Source of the DNA: Merdivicinus sp050943495
GTDB lineage: Bacteria; Bacillota; Clostridia; Oscillospirales; Ruminococcaceae
Assembly (NCBI GenBank): GCA_050943495.1
Contig: JBMNPH010000001.1
Coordinates: forward strand, 434,001 to 498,000
Direction: 5' to 3'
DNA: 64,000 nucleotides
The position numbers were made by a program, and so were the translations under genes. Under the pieces are notes generated by a model. The model searched no databases. It saw only the letters and a program-made list of their open reading frames with translations, and had not been told where the DNA came from. Below, in pieces: positions 8,418 through 17,186 of this stretch (positions within the stretch are counted from its first letter, which is position 1; each line of letters begins with the position of its first letter).

Positions 8418-9803
8418 ATGCAACACAAAAGAGGCCAGTGGGCGACCAATATTGGATTTATATTGGCAGCAGCCGGGTCTGCGATTGGCTTAGGAAATAT
8501 CTGGAAGTTTCCAGGGAAAGTCGGGGCATATGGCGGAGGTGCCTTTATTCTTTGCTATATTTTGATTGTAGCTCTGATTGGTTATCCGGTTATGCTGGCA
8601 GAATTGTCCATTGGACGGAAAACTCAAAAAAATGTAGTCGGAACATTCCGGCAGTTAAATCCCAAATGGACGTTTGCAGGCGGGATTGGTGTCCTGACAC
8701 TTTTTGTTATAATGTCCTATTACAGCGTCGTGGGCGGTTGGGTATTAAAGTACATGTGGATTTATCTGACGGGCGGAAATTTTGGCACGGGAGAAAATCC
8801 TTATCAGAATTATTTTGTGAATTTTATCTCAGAACCGGTCGAGCCGCTTCTTTGGGGCGCTGTATTTTTAGCTGTATGTATTTATGTCGTAGCACGCGGC
8901 GTGTCGGCAGGAATTGAAAAGGTCAGTAAGGTGCTGATGCCGGGATTATTTGTTTTGCTGGCAGCAATTGTTATTCGAGTATTGACTTTGCCCGATGCTT
9001 GGGAGGGAGTCAAATTCATGCTTACCATTCCAGAAGGAACCTTGAGCGGGAATACGCTGGTCGGCGCATTAGGACAGGCGTTTTTCTCTCTTTCGGTTGG
9101 AATGGGAATTATGTTGACATATGGATCATATGTTCCGAAAGAAAAGAATCTGCGAAAAAGTGCGGCAATTATTTGTACATTGGATACTTTGGTTGCTATT
9201 TTAGCAGCTTTTGCGATTGTTCCGGTCGTATATATCACACTAGGAAAAGATGGGCTCGGAATGGGCGGCGGATTTGCCTTTATGGCGTTGCCGGAAGTAT
9301 TCGGAGGGATTCCCGGAGGTGCGATTCTAGGCTTCCTGTTCTTTACGCTGCTGTTTCTGGCTGCGCTCACAAGTGCAATCAGTATTCTGGAAAGTTGTGT
9401 AGCATTTTTGACGGAAGAATTTGGGCTGAGCTGTCTGAAAGCTGCGATCTTTCTTTCGATTCCCATGACACTTTTGAGCGTAGGCTACTCCTTATCACAG
9501 TCAGAGGCGCGCGGAATCAATTTACCATGGTTTGATTTTGCCAATGGGGTTCAGATGCTGCCGATGAATGCCGTGATGGAAAAGTTTACAGATAATCTGA
9601 TGATCCCTTTGGGGGCGCTTTGCTATTGCCTTTTTGTGGGATGGTCGTGGGGAACGAAAGCTGCTGGCGATGAAATTACTTCAGATGGAAAATATTCTTT
9701 TAAAATGTTCCGTTCTTGGTCATTTATTATCCGTTTCCTGGCGCCTGTGGTAATTCTGGGGATTTTGTATTTCACCTTGGGAAAAGGGCAGGGCCTTTCT
9801 TGA
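8418..9803 (+). CDS. Sodium:neurotransmitter symporter family transporter (NSS/SNF)
   Basis: A 461-residue Na+-coupled amino acid or amine importer of the LeuT fold. The family N-terminus is clear: WATNIGFILAAAGSAIGLGN then IWKFPGKVGAYGGGAFI in TM1-TM2, containing the unwound TM1 glycine region, and GYPVMLAELSIGRK at TM2-TM3. About 11-12 membrane segments follow. GGGAGG lies 7 bases before the ATG. It is monocistronic, with its own promoter and a terminator. Bacterial NSS members usually carry tryptophan, tyrosine, leucine or alanine; substrate here is unknown. Confidence 0.92.
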   Translation: MQHKRGQWATNIGFILAAAGSAIGLGNIWKFPGKVGAYGGGAFILCYILIVALIGYPVMLAELSIGRKTQKNVVGTFRQLNPKWTFAGGIGVLTLFVIMSYYSVVGGWVLKYMWIYLTGGNFGTGENPYQNYFVNFISEPVEPLLWGAVFLAVCIYVVARGVSAGIEKVSKVLMPGLFVLLAAIVIRVLTLPDAWEGVKFMLTIPEGTLSGNTLVGALGQAFFSLSVGMGIMLTYGSYVPKEKNLRKSAAIICTLDTLVAILAAFAIVPVVYITLGKDGLGMGGGFAFMALPEVFGGIPGGAILGFLFFTLLFLAALTSAISILESCVAFLTEEFGLSCLKAAIFLSIPMTLLSVGYSLSQSEARGINLPWFDFANGVQMLPMNAVMEKFTDNLMIPLGALCYCLFVGWSWGTKAAGDEITSDGKYSFKMFRSWSFIIRFLAPVVILGILYFTLGKGQGLS

Positions 9804-9817
9804 AATTGAATACAGCA

Positions 9818-9846
9818 AAAGCCGGCTTGTTTAAGCCGGCTTTCCT
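9818..9846. terminator. Bidirectional terminator between the symporter and nrdG genes
   Basis: AAAGCCGGCTT (9818-9828) pairs perfectly with AAGCCGGCTTT (9833-9843) around a 4-base loop; T-rich on both exits. Confidence 0.85.
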
Positions 9847-10338
9847 TTATGCAAAATATTCATGCAGATCAATCATTCGCTGGTTGCTGCTGCCGCGGAA
9901 CAAGAGATCGATATCTCTTAAACTCTCTACATAAGGGCCATCCACCAGTGTGTCACATAGATGAAGTAATTCTCCAATTGCAGGACGTTGTTTGGATAAC
10001 TCCAGAAGCTGTTCGATCGTATAACCAGAGTAGGCAAAAACGGTTTTTCCCATTTTTCGCACTTCCTGAACCAGCGGAATCAAGGCTTCTGGCTGGCAGA
10101 ATGGCTCTCCGCCCGAAAGGGTAATTCCTTCCAGCAGAGGATCCGCCTTGATTTCAGCGAGCATAGCGTCCAAATCGGCTTCGTATCCACCTGCGAAATC
10201 ATGAGTTTGAGGATTATGGCAGCCGGGACAGTGATGAGGGCATCCTTGTGTAAAGATGGCATAGCGGATGCCCGGTCCATCCACGATTGACTCTGCAATA
10301 ATACCGCTTAACCGCAGCTTAGATGCAGTGTTTGACAC
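9847..10338 (-). CDS. nrdG: Anaerobic ribonucleotide reductase activating protein (radical SAM)
   Basis: A 163-residue radical-SAM activase that generates the glycyl radical of class III ribonucleotide reductase. The CxxxCxxC cluster motif is CPHHCPGC (with FTQG before and HNPQTHD after), and the SAM-binding GGEP follows as LSGGEPFCQ. I place the start at GTG 10338, because GGAGGAGAAAG lies immediately upstream; an in-frame ATG at 10428 lies within the preceding small gene and lacks a ribosome binding site. It overlaps the small glycyl-radical gene by 20 bases in another frame, implying coupled translation. Last gene of the nrdD operon. Confidence 0.95.
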   Translation of the reverse strand: MSNTASKLRLSGIIAESIVDGPGIRYAIFTQGCPHHCPGCHNPQTHDFAGGYEADLDAMLAEIKADPLLEGITLSGGEPFCQPEALIPLVQEVRKMGKTVFAYSGYTIEQLLELSKQRPAIGELLHLCDTLVDGPYVESLRDIDLLFRGSSNQRMIDLHEYFA

Positions 10339-10477
10339 GATCTTTCTCCTCCGCCCGTTTTGCGTTGTTAAAACGTTCGGTTGTGCCGACCAGATAGCCA
10401 GTGATGCGGCGGATCCGCTCAAAAGCAACGCCTTCGCCGATGGATTTTACTTCCTGAGTGTTCTTGATTTCGGTCAT
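10319..10477 (-). CDS. Stand-alone glycyl-radical domain of class III ribonucleotide reductase
   Basis: A 52-residue protein with a good ribosome binding site (AAAGGAG, 8 bases before ATG 10477). Residues 20-31 read ERIRRITGYLVG, matching the glycyl-radical finger (RxxGYL) that normally ends NrdD, followed by the family tail RFNNAKRAE...DRVKH. The radical glycine should be Gly27. The large NrdD encoded just upstream stops before this segment, so this gene supplies the missing C-terminal domain, comparable to YfiD/GrcA for pyruvate formate-lyase. It sits between nrdD and nrdG and overlaps nrdG. Function as the obligatory radical subunit is inference from motif and position. Confidence 0.85.
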   Translation of the reverse strand: MTEIKNTQEVKSIGEGVAFERIRRITGYLVGTTERFNNAKRAEEKDRVKHCI

Positions 10478-10512
10478 AATAAAAATCTCCTTTATCAAAA
10501 TGTAAACAGTTT

Positions 10513-12807
10513 TTAGTGAGTGCAGTCGTAATGAAGAGGAACATCCGGATATTTTTTACGGAGTTCATTGAGACGTTCGATGCTAACTGGTTCTCCTTCA
10601 CGACGGCCGCAGCGAGGACAGACATCATTGATTACACCGGTAAAGCCGCAAACCGGGTCACGGTCGACCGGATGGTTAACGGATCCGTAGCCGATGCCAG
10701 CTTCTTTCATACAACGGATAATGGATTCAAAAGCTTTCAGATTTTTACAGGTATCGCCGTCCAGTTCCACATAGCTGATGTGTCCTGCATTCGTAAGAGC
10801 ATGGTAGGGAGCCTCAATCTGAATTTTCTGGTATGCTTTGATATTATAATAAACGGGTACATGGAAGGAGTTGGTATAATAATCGCGATCCGTAATTCCA
10901 GGAATTTTGCCGTAAATCTTCTGGTCGATGCGAACAAAACGTCCGGACAGGCCTTCCGCCGGTGTTGCCAGCAGCGTGAAGTTCAAACCGGTCTTTTCGG
11001 ATTCCTCATCCATTTTGCGGCGCATGTAGGAGACGATTTCCAAGCCAAGTTTCTGGCTTTCCGGACTCTCGCCATGATGCTTACCGGTCAAAGCCTTCAG
11101 AGTCTCTGCCAATCCAATGAATCCAACGCTCAGAGTACCATGTTTGAGCACTTCTGCAACGCTGTCATCCATGGATAGTTCATCAGAATCAATCCAGATT
11201 CCCTGTCCCATCAGGAACGGATAGTTGCGAACTTTTTTGGTGCACTGTACTTTGAAACGATGGAGTAGTTGCCGAATAACAAGTTCAATCCGATCATCCA
11301 GAATCTGATAGAAGCGATTCAAATCACCCTTTGCCTCCAGCCCGATGCGAGGGAGATTGATGGAGGTGAAACTCAAATTACCGCGTCCGCATGTGACTTC
11401 CTTGGTGGGGTCGTAGTGATTGCCCATTACCCGGGTACGGCAACCCATATAGGCTACCTCTGTATTGTAATCGCCGGGTTTGTAGTACTGCAGATTGAAA
11501 GGTGCATCAATGAAGCTGAAATTGGGGAAAAGACGTTTGGCCGAGGTGCGGATTGCGAGCTGGAACAACTCGTAGTTGGGATCACCCGGATTGTAGTTGA
11601 TTCCTTCTTTTACTTTGAAAATCTGCACTGGGAAAATTGGAGTTTCCCCGTCGCCGAGGCCAGCTTCGGTTGCAAGAAGAAGGTTCCGAATTACCATTTG
11701 TGCTTCCGGGGAAGTATCCGTTCCATAGTTTACCGAGCTAAAGGGAACCTGTGCGCCTGCACGAGAGTTCATAGTGTTCAGATTGTGAACAAAGGCTTCC
11801 ATGGCTTGGTAGGTGCATTTGTCTGTTTCACGATAAGCAGTTTCCGCAGCGTAAGCATGAGCCTGCGCAGCCATTTCAGGGGAAATTTCCTGGAAGCCAT
11901 TTTCACGCTGATGAGCTGGCAGAACCTGTTCCAGCTTTTTACCGAATTCCGGGGCGTTGCCGATAGAAACAGGAAGGTCGATTTTCTGTTCCATTGCTTT
12001 GCAGAGGTTTTGCGCATCCGAGAGGGACATATCGGCCTTTAGCTGAATAAACTGTGCCAAAGCCTTATAGTATTCCTTACGGTATGTTTTGGCGACGCCG
12101 GGCGCCATGGAGTAGTCAAAATTGGGAATACTCTGGCCGCCATGCATTTCATTCTGATTTGCCTGAATGGCGATACAGGCAAGAGCCGAGTAGCTGATAA
12201 TCGAATTAGGTTCCCGCAGACAGCCGTGTCCAGTAAAGAATCCGTTGTGGAAAAGCTTGAGCAGATCGATCTGACAGCAGGTTTCGGTCAGCATATAGAA
12301 ATCCTTGTCGTGGATATGGATGTCGCCATTGATATGGGCGGCAGCAATATCCTTGGGCAGGATGTAGTTATCCATAAAATATTTGGAACCTTCCGAACCG
12401 TATTTCAGCATGGTTCCCATCGCGGTATCGGCATCAATGTTTGCGTTTTCGCGTTTGATGTCGGCGTCCTTAGCATAGGCAAAGGTAAGTTCTTTGTAGA
12501 TATCCATCAAATCCGCTTCGCTTTGACGGATTTTGGCATGTTCTGCACGATAAAGGATATAAGCTTTAGCGGTTTTGGCGTAATCGGCAGCGATGAGCGC
12601 TTCCTCAACCTTATCCTGAACCTGTTCCACGGTTGGAATTTGATCCTGCGGGAGACTGGCAACAATTTCCTTAGTCAGTGATTTCAATTTTTCAGAGGGA
12701 ATTTTTTCATCCTTGACCGCGATACTGGCCTTATGGATAGCTTCCTCAATTTTTTCGGGACGAAAAGGAACCAAATCTCCGTTTCTTTTTTTGATTTGCG
12801 TAATCAT
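10513..12807 (-). CDS. nrdD: Anaerobic ribonucleoside-triphosphate reductase large subunit, without glycyl-radical tail
   Basis: Class III reductase making dNTPs without oxygen. The N-terminal ATP-cone (about residues 1-90, ITQIKKRNGDLVPF onward) is an allosteric dATP/ATP site; the catalytic barrel follows, and the C-terminal zinc site is CGFTG...CPRCG. The protein ends 30 residues later with DVPLHYDCTH and has no RxxGYL motif, which is instead on the 52-residue gene at 10319-10477. ATG 12807 is chosen at the ATP-cone start; ATG 12819 is an alternative closer to GGGAAAGAG, and an upstream in-frame start at 12906 would place coding sequence over the NrdR-like operator. Length 764 residues. Confidence 0.95.
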   Translation of the reverse strand: MITQIKKRNGDLVPFRPEKIEEAIHKASIAVKDEKIPSEKLKSLTKEIVASLPQDQIPTVEQVQDKVEEALIAADYAKTAKAYILYRAEHAKIRQSEADLMDIYKELTFAYAKDADIKRENANIDADTAMGTMLKYGSEGSKYFMDNYILPKDIAAAHINGDIHIHDKDFYMLTETCCQIDLLKLFHNGFFTGHGCLREPNSIISYSALACIAIQANQNEMHGGQSIPNFDYSMAPGVAKTYRKEYYKALAQFIQLKADMSLSDAQNLCKAMEQKIDLPVSIGNAPEFGKKLEQVLPAHQRENGFQEISPEMAAQAHAYAAETAYRETDKCTYQAMEAFVHNLNTMNSRAGAQVPFSSVNYGTDTSPEAQMVIRNLLLATEAGLGDGETPIFPVQIFKVKEGINYNPGDPNYELFQLAIRTSAKRLFPNFSFIDAPFNLQYYKPGDYNTEVAYMGCRTRVMGNHYDPTKEVTCGRGNLSFTSINLPRIGLEAKGDLNRFYQILDDRIELVIRQLLHRFKVQCTKKVRNYPFLMGQGIWIDSDELSMDDSVAEVLKHGTLSVGFIGLAETLKALTGKHHGESPESQKLGLEIVSYMRRKMDEESEKTGLNFTLLATPAEGLSGRFVRIDQKIYGKIPGITDRDYYTNSFHVPVYYNIKAYQKIQIEAPYHALTNAGHISYVELDGDTCKNLKAFESIIRCMKEAGIGYGSVNHPVDRDPVCGFTGVINDVCPRCGRREGEPVSIERLNELRKKYPDVPLHYDCTH

Positions 12808-12900
12808 CTTGATCCACATTCTCTCTTTCCCGGAAAGGGAGTGGCAAAAAAACCGCAAAATATTACAGGAATTCACAGTCTTGCGGGAATCCCTGTTTTT

Positions 12901-12948
12901 CAACAATATATTGTGGTTTTATTGTCAATCCATCCCCGTATGTTGTAT
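12901..12948 (-). promoter_or_regulatory. Tandem NrdR-box-like operator upstream of nrdD
   Basis: The 16-mer at 12901-12916 contains the perfect palindrome ACAATATATTGT (12903-12914) and agrees at 13 of 16 positions with the NrdR box consensus acaCwATATaTwGtgt as I know it. A weaker copy lies at 12933-12948 (CGTATGTTGTAT core), 32 bases away, about three helical turns, as in known NrdR box pairs. This predicts repression of the nrd operon by the ATP-cone repressor NrdR, which is not encoded in the window. Confidence 0.7.
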
Positions 12949-13092
12949 CATTATCATAAAACAAAATAGCCCTGTTGTCAAGAGGCTGAATTTGATTTTT
13001 TTTTTCTACTATTTAAGCTAAAGTTTTGCAGCTTAGGAATTATACGAATCTGGTAAAGTAAGGGAAAAGTTCGCAAAAAATCGAAAAAATAT

Positions 13093-13121
13093 TTGTCAAG
13101 ACAGCATTCTTGTGTTATAAT
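13093..13121 (+). promoter_or_regulatory. Promoter of the ruvCAB cluster
   Basis: TTGTCA (13093-13098) and TATAAT (13116-13121), spacer 17 bases, about 50 bases upstream of the ruvC start. Confidence 0.75.
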
Positions 13122-13171
13122 GAAGATTGATTTGAAAGAATGACGCAGATTAAGATCGAGAGGATTCTGCT

Positions 13172-13693
13172 TTGAAAACGAGAATTTTAGGGATAGACCC
13201 CGGTTATGCCATTGTCGGATGTGGTGTGTTGGAATATGACGGAAGATCCTTCCGGACATTGGATTATGGTGCGGTGACGACCCCCGCAGGTGTGGAATTT
13301 ACCGCTCGCCTGATGGCAATTTATGAGGGCGTAAGCAGCCTTCTGGAACTGTATCATCCGGATGCAATGGCAATTGAAAAGCTTTTCTTCAATACTAACC
13401 AGAAAACGGCCATTGATGTAGCGCAGGCGAGAGGAGTTATTCTGCTGGCTGCTAAAAAATTTGATGTACCGGTTTATGAATATACGCCGTTGCAGGTTAA
13501 GCAGTCAGTGGTGGGATACGGTCGAGCAGTCAAACAGCAGGTGATCGAGATGACGACCCGCCTTCTGAACCTGCAGAAAGCGCCGAAACCGGATGATGTG
13601 GCAGATGCGCTGGCGATTGCCGTATGTCATGCTCATACCGGATGTTCTCAGTTGGGTAGTGTTTATGGAAACGCCGGTGTCAACAGACTTTGA
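13172..13693 (+). CDS. ruvC: Holliday junction resolvase RuvC
   Basis: A 173-residue endonuclease that cuts Holliday junctions produced by recombination. The RNase H-like fold has its acidic residues in GIDPGYAIVG (Asp), AIEKLFF (Glu) and PDDVADALAIAVCH (Asp pair). The start is TTG at 13172, preceded by GAGAGGA; no ATG fits the family N-terminus. First gene of the ruvC-ruvA-ruvB order typical of many Clostridia. Confidence 0.96.
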   Translation: MKTRILGIDPGYAIVGCGVLEYDGRSFRTLDYGAVTTPAGVEFTARLMAIYEGVSSLLELYHPDAMAIEKLFFNTNQKTAIDVAQARGVILLAAKKFDVPVYEYTPLQVKQSVVGYGRAVKQQVIEMTTRLLNLQKAPKPDDVADALAIAVCHAHTGCSQLGSVYGNAGVNRL

Positions 13694-13710
13694 GAGGAAG
13701 GAAACAACCA

Positions 13711-14310
13711 ATGATATATAGTGTCCGCGGTAAGCTGGCCGCAGTGGAACCCAATTTGGCGGTAATTGAATGCGCAGGAGTGGGATATGCCGTCCGTACT
13801 TCTTCAGTCACAGTTTCGCGGCTTCCTTCGATTGGGGAGGAGGCAATCCTTTATACTTATCTTCATATTTCGGAAAATGCACTCGATTTGTTTGGATTTT
13901 ACGATCAGAATGAATTGAGCTGTTTTAAAATGTTGATTTCGGTGACAAGGGTGGGGCCGAAAGCGGCACTTTCCATTTTATCTAATGTGACACCGGAACG
14001 TTTTGCACTCTGCGTGGCCTCGGGGGATGCCAAAACCATCTCCAAAGCCCCGGGAATCGGCTTGAAAACGGCGCAGCGGATTATTTTGGAATTAAAGGAC
14101 AAAATGTCCAAAGAACAAGCTGCCGTTGGATTTACGGATGCGGCGATGCCGGTGGTTTCGGATAGTTCAAATGCTGGGGAGGCAATTGCTGCATTGGTTG
14201 TATTAGGGTATTCCCAAAGTGAAGCTGCCGCGGTTGTCACGAGACTGGATCCGGCTTTGTCGGTAGAAGAGATGATTAAGGCGGCTCTGCGCGCATTGGC
14301 GATGCAGTAA
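13711..14310 (+). CDS. ruvA: Holliday junction DNA helicase subunit RuvA
   Basis: A 199-residue junction-binding protein that loads RuvB. The N-terminal OB fold (IYSVRGKLAAVEPN), the helix-hairpin-helix domain (about residues 70-140, SKAPGIGLKTAQRIILELKD) and the C-terminal RuvB-binding domain (AALVVLGYSQSEA) are all present. ATG 13711 is chosen because GAGAGGAAGG lies just upstream. Confidence 0.96.
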   Translation: MIYSVRGKLAAVEPNLAVIECAGVGYAVRTSSVTVSRLPSIGEEAILYTYLHISENALDLFGFYDQNELSCFKMLISVTRVGPKAALSILSNVTPERFALCVASGDAKTISKAPGIGLKTAQRIILELKDKMSKEQAAVGFTDAAMPVVSDSSNAGEAIAALVVLGYSQSEAAAVVTRLDPALSVEEMIKAALRALAMQ

Positions 14311-14327
14311 GTAACAGGAGTTTTGCT

Positions 14328-15377
14328 ATGTTTGAATCACAGATCGATCGCGAGGAGATGGATTTTGAAAACCGGATCACCTCGCCGGATTATAATGGCA
14401 GCGATGCGGATGTCGAATTTTCCCTTCGGCCGCAATCCCTCGCGGAATATATCGGGCAGGATAAGGCAAAGGAGAATTTGTCCGTCTATATCGAGGCTGC
14501 AAAACGCCGTGGAGAGGCATTGGACCATGTGCTGCTTTACGGACCTCCCGGCTTGGGAAAGACAACGCTTTCCCAGATTATTGCCAATGAGATGAACGTC
14601 AATTTGAAGGTTACATCTGGACCCGCTATCGAGAAGCCGGGAGATTTGGCGGCATTGCTGACCAATCTCGGTGAACGGGATGTTTTATTTATTGATGAGA
14701 TTCATCGGATGTCTCGGGCAGTAGAAGAAGTGCTGTATCCGGCGATGGAAGATTTTGCGCTGGATATTATTATCGGAAAAGGCCCGTCTGCCCGTTCCAT
14801 CCGGTTGGATTTGAAAAAATTTACGCTGGTGGGAGCGACGACCCGTGCCGGTCAGCTGACCTCGCCGCTTCGTGACCGTTTCGGCGTCCTGCTGCGGCTG
14901 GAACTTTACACGCCGGAACAGCTCTGCGATATTATTATGCGGAGTGCGGGAATTTTGGAAATTCCATGCAACCGGGAGGGTGCTTTGGAACTGGCGAGGC
15001 GTTCCCGCGGAACGCCTCGAATTGCCAACCGTTTGCTGAAGAGAGTGCGGGATTTTGCACAAGTCATCGGCGATGGGACGATCACTAAGGAGATTGTCGC
15101 GACAGCGTTGGAACGGCTGGAAGTGGATGAACTGGGACTGGACAACATCGACCGCCGACTGCTGACCATGATGATCCGGAATTATAACGGTGGTCCAGTG
15201 GGCTTGGAAACAATGGCGGCAGTGCTTGGGGAAGAGGCTGTTACAATTGAAGATGTTTATGAACCGTATCTGATGCAGCTGGGATTTTTGTCCCGTACAC
15301 CGCGCGGACGGTGCGTCACACCGCTTGCATACCGGCATTTAGGAATTGAACGGCCGGATGGTCAGCAGATGTTATAG
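14328..15377 (+). CDS. ruvB: Holliday junction branch migration ATPase RuvB
   Basis: A 349-residue AAA+ motor driving branch migration with RuvA. It has Walker A GPPGLGKTTL, Walker B VLFIDEIHRM, the sensor region TLVGATTRAGQLTSPLRDRFG with the arginine finger, and the C-terminal winged-helix domain (GGPVGLETMAAVLGEE). Spacing of 17 bases from ruvA indicates one operon. Confidence 0.97.
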   Translation: MFESQIDREEMDFENRITSPDYNGSDADVEFSLRPQSLAEYIGQDKAKENLSVYIEAAKRRGEALDHVLLYGPPGLGKTTLSQIIANEMNVNLKVTSGPAIEKPGDLAALLTNLGERDVLFIDEIHRMSRAVEEVLYPAMEDFALDIIIGKGPSARSIRLDLKKFTLVGATTRAGQLTSPLRDRFGVLLRLELYTPEQLCDIIMRSAGILEIPCNREGALELARRSRGTPRIANRLLKRVRDFAQVIGDGTITKEIVATALERLEVDELGLDNIDRRLLTMMIRNYNGGPVGLETMAAVLGEEAVTIEDVYEPYLMQLGFLSRTPRGRCVTPLAYRHLGIERPDGQQML

Positions 15378-15408
15378 GAAATGAAGCAATAAAGGAGAAT
15401 TGTCATAC

Positions 15409-16290
15409 ATGAGGATCGCAGCAGACTGGAATGGATATGAGATGTTGGATACCTCCGGCGGGGAAAAACTGGAACGCTGGGGAGAAATCCTGCTCATCCG
15501 TCCCGACCCGCAGATTATTTGGAATACCCCGAAACTGGATCCGCGCTGGAAACAGGCGCATGCGCATTATTTCCGTTCGGAAAAGGGCGGCGGACATTGG
15601 GAAAATTATCGAAAAGTCCCGGAGAATTGGAATCTGCATTATCGAGATTTGACCTTTAAAATTTCTCCGACCGGTTTTAAGCATACCGGCCTTTTTCCGG
15701 AACAGGCGGTTAACTGGGATCTGTTCCGGGAACTGATTGGAAAAGCAGGCCGACCGATTTCGGTACTGAATCTTTTTGCCTATACTGGCGGTGCAACGCT
15801 GGCCTGTGCAGCAGCCGGCGCGTCGGTCTGCCATGTGGATGCCTCCAAAGGTATGGTCGCGTGGGCAAAGGAAAATGCAGCTCTTTCCGGTTTGTCTGAC
15901 CGTCCCATTCGTTGGATTGTCGACGACTGCGAGAAATTTGTGGCGAGGGAAATTCGCCGCGGACGCCGTTATGATGCAATTATCATGGATCCGCCTTCAT
16001 ATGGGAGAGGACCTGGCGGGGAAGTGTGGAAGCTGGAAGAATCGGTTTACGGTTTGGTTGATCTTTGTGCGGGCGTGCTGTCCGATCAACCGTTGTTTGT
16101 CGCGCTGAACTCCTATACGACCGGTCTTTCCCCCTCTGTTATGGCATATTTGCTGGGGGTTACGGTAGGAAAACGTTTCGGAGGATCGGTATCAGCAGAT
16201 GAGATCGGGCTGCCGGTATCCGTGCCGAATCTGGTATTGCCCTGCGGTTCGACGGCACTTTGGACGGAACGGCCGCTTGAAACCCGCTGA
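15409..16290 (+). CDS. Class I SAM-dependent methyltransferase, RlmI-like
   Basis: A 293-residue Rossmann methyltransferase of the PF10672 type, related to 23S rRNA cytosine methyltransferases. Motif I is LNLFAYTGGATLAC, the acidic ribose contact is in HVDASKGMVAWAKENA, and the catalytic-loop motif is IIMDPPSYGRG. ATG 15409 follows AAGGAG at 11 bases; a TTG at 15400 is too close to that site. The target (rRNA or other) is inferred from family only. Confidence 0.85.
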   Translation: MRIAADWNGYEMLDTSGGEKLERWGEILLIRPDPQIIWNTPKLDPRWKQAHAHYFRSEKGGGHWENYRKVPENWNLHYRDLTFKISPTGFKHTGLFPEQAVNWDLFRELIGKAGRPISVLNLFAYTGGATLACAAAGASVCHVDASKGMVAWAKENAALSGLSDRPIRWIVDDCEKFVAREIRRGRRYDAIIMDPPSYGRGPGGEVWKLEESVYGLVDLCAGVLSDQPLFVALNSYTTGLSPSVMAYLLGVTVGKRFGGSVSADEIGLPVSVPNLVLPCGSTALWTERPLETR

Positions 16291-16307
16291 GAAAGGATGT
16301 TTTCTGG

Positions 16308-17186
16308 ATGATGGAACCGATTATCAACGCCAGTCAGGTGTTTTTTGAATATCAGAATGAAGAAGATGGAACAGTCTTTCCGGTGCTGAAGGGAATTAAT
16401 CTCAAAATTCGGGATGGCGAATTTGTCGCGGTACTCGGTCATAATGGCTCAGGAAAGTCTACTTTTGCGAAGCATTGCAATGCAATCCTGCTGCCGACCA
16501 GAGGAGATGTCGAGGTTGCCGGCATCAACACCAAAGAGGAAGATCGCCTTTTTGATATCCGGCAGAATGTGGGAATGGTTTTCCAGAATCCCGACAATCA
16601 GATTGTGGCCACCATTGTGGAGGAGGATGTGGCATTTGCCCTTGAAAATATGGGGGTAGAGCCGGCAGAAATTCGCCGCCGCGTCGATGAGGCGCTCAAA
16701 CAGGTGGAAATGTATGAATATCGGGAACATGCGCCGCATCAGTTGTCCGGCGGACAAAAACAGCGGGTCGCCATAGCGGGAATTCTGGCGATGCGTCCTC
16801 GCTGTATTGTTCTAGATGAGCCGACAGCTATGCTGGATCCTAAGGGGCGCCGCGAGGTTATGAAAACGATCCGGCAGCTTAACCGGGAACATGGAACGAC
16901 GGTCGTGCTGATTACCCATTATATGGAAGAGGCAGCTGTATCTGATCGAGTTGTCGTGATTGACGGCGGAGAAGTTTTGCGGGACGGCACACCGAAAGAG
17001 GTTTTTTCGGAAGTGGAACTTCTCAAATCAGTAGGCCTCGACGTTCCGCAGGTTACCGAACTGGTTTACGAACTTCGCAAAGAAGGCGTTCCGCTTCCGC
17101 AGGATATTTTGACGGAAGAGGAGTGCTATGAGGCCCTGAAAGGGCTTTTTGACAACAAAACCCCGGAAGGGAATGATAAAGATTGA
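16308..17186 (+). CDS. ecfA1: ECF transporter ATPase EcfA1
   Basis: A 292-residue ATPase of the energy-coupling factor module powering vitamin, cobalt or other micronutrient uptake through exchangeable S components. Walker A GHNGSGKST, Q-loop VFQNPDNQIV, signature LSGGQKQRVAIAG, Walker B CIVLDEPTAMLDP and the H-loop VVLITHYMEEA are intact. It overlaps ecfA2 by 4 bases. No S component gene lies next to it, which fits a group II (shared) ECF module. Confidence 0.95.
   Translation: MMEPIINASQVFFEYQNEEDGTVFPVLKGINLKIRDGEFVAVLGHNGSGKSTFAKHCNAILLPTRGDVEVAGINTKEEDRLFDIRQNVGMVFQNPDNQIVATIVEEDVAFALENMGVEPAEIRRRVDEALKQVEMYEYREHAPHQLSGGQKQRVAIAGILAMRPRCIVLDEPTAMLDPKGRREVMKTIRQLNREHGTTVVLITHYMEEAAVSDRVVVIDGGEVLRDGTPKEVFSEVELLKSVGLDVPQVTELVYELRKEGVPLPQDILTEEECYEALKGLFDNKTPEGNDKD

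Larger units (their letters stand above)
12808..13171. other. Divergent nrdD/ruvC intergenic region (364 bases)
   Basis: The region holds the nrdD leader with an inverted repeat (CTTTCC/GGAAAG at 12825-12837) close to its ribosome binding site, the NrdR-like boxes, a T-rich stretch near 13000, an inverted repeat TAAGCT-10-AGCTTA (13014-13035) of unknown role, and the ruvC promoter. No further gene is evident. Confidence 0.6.
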
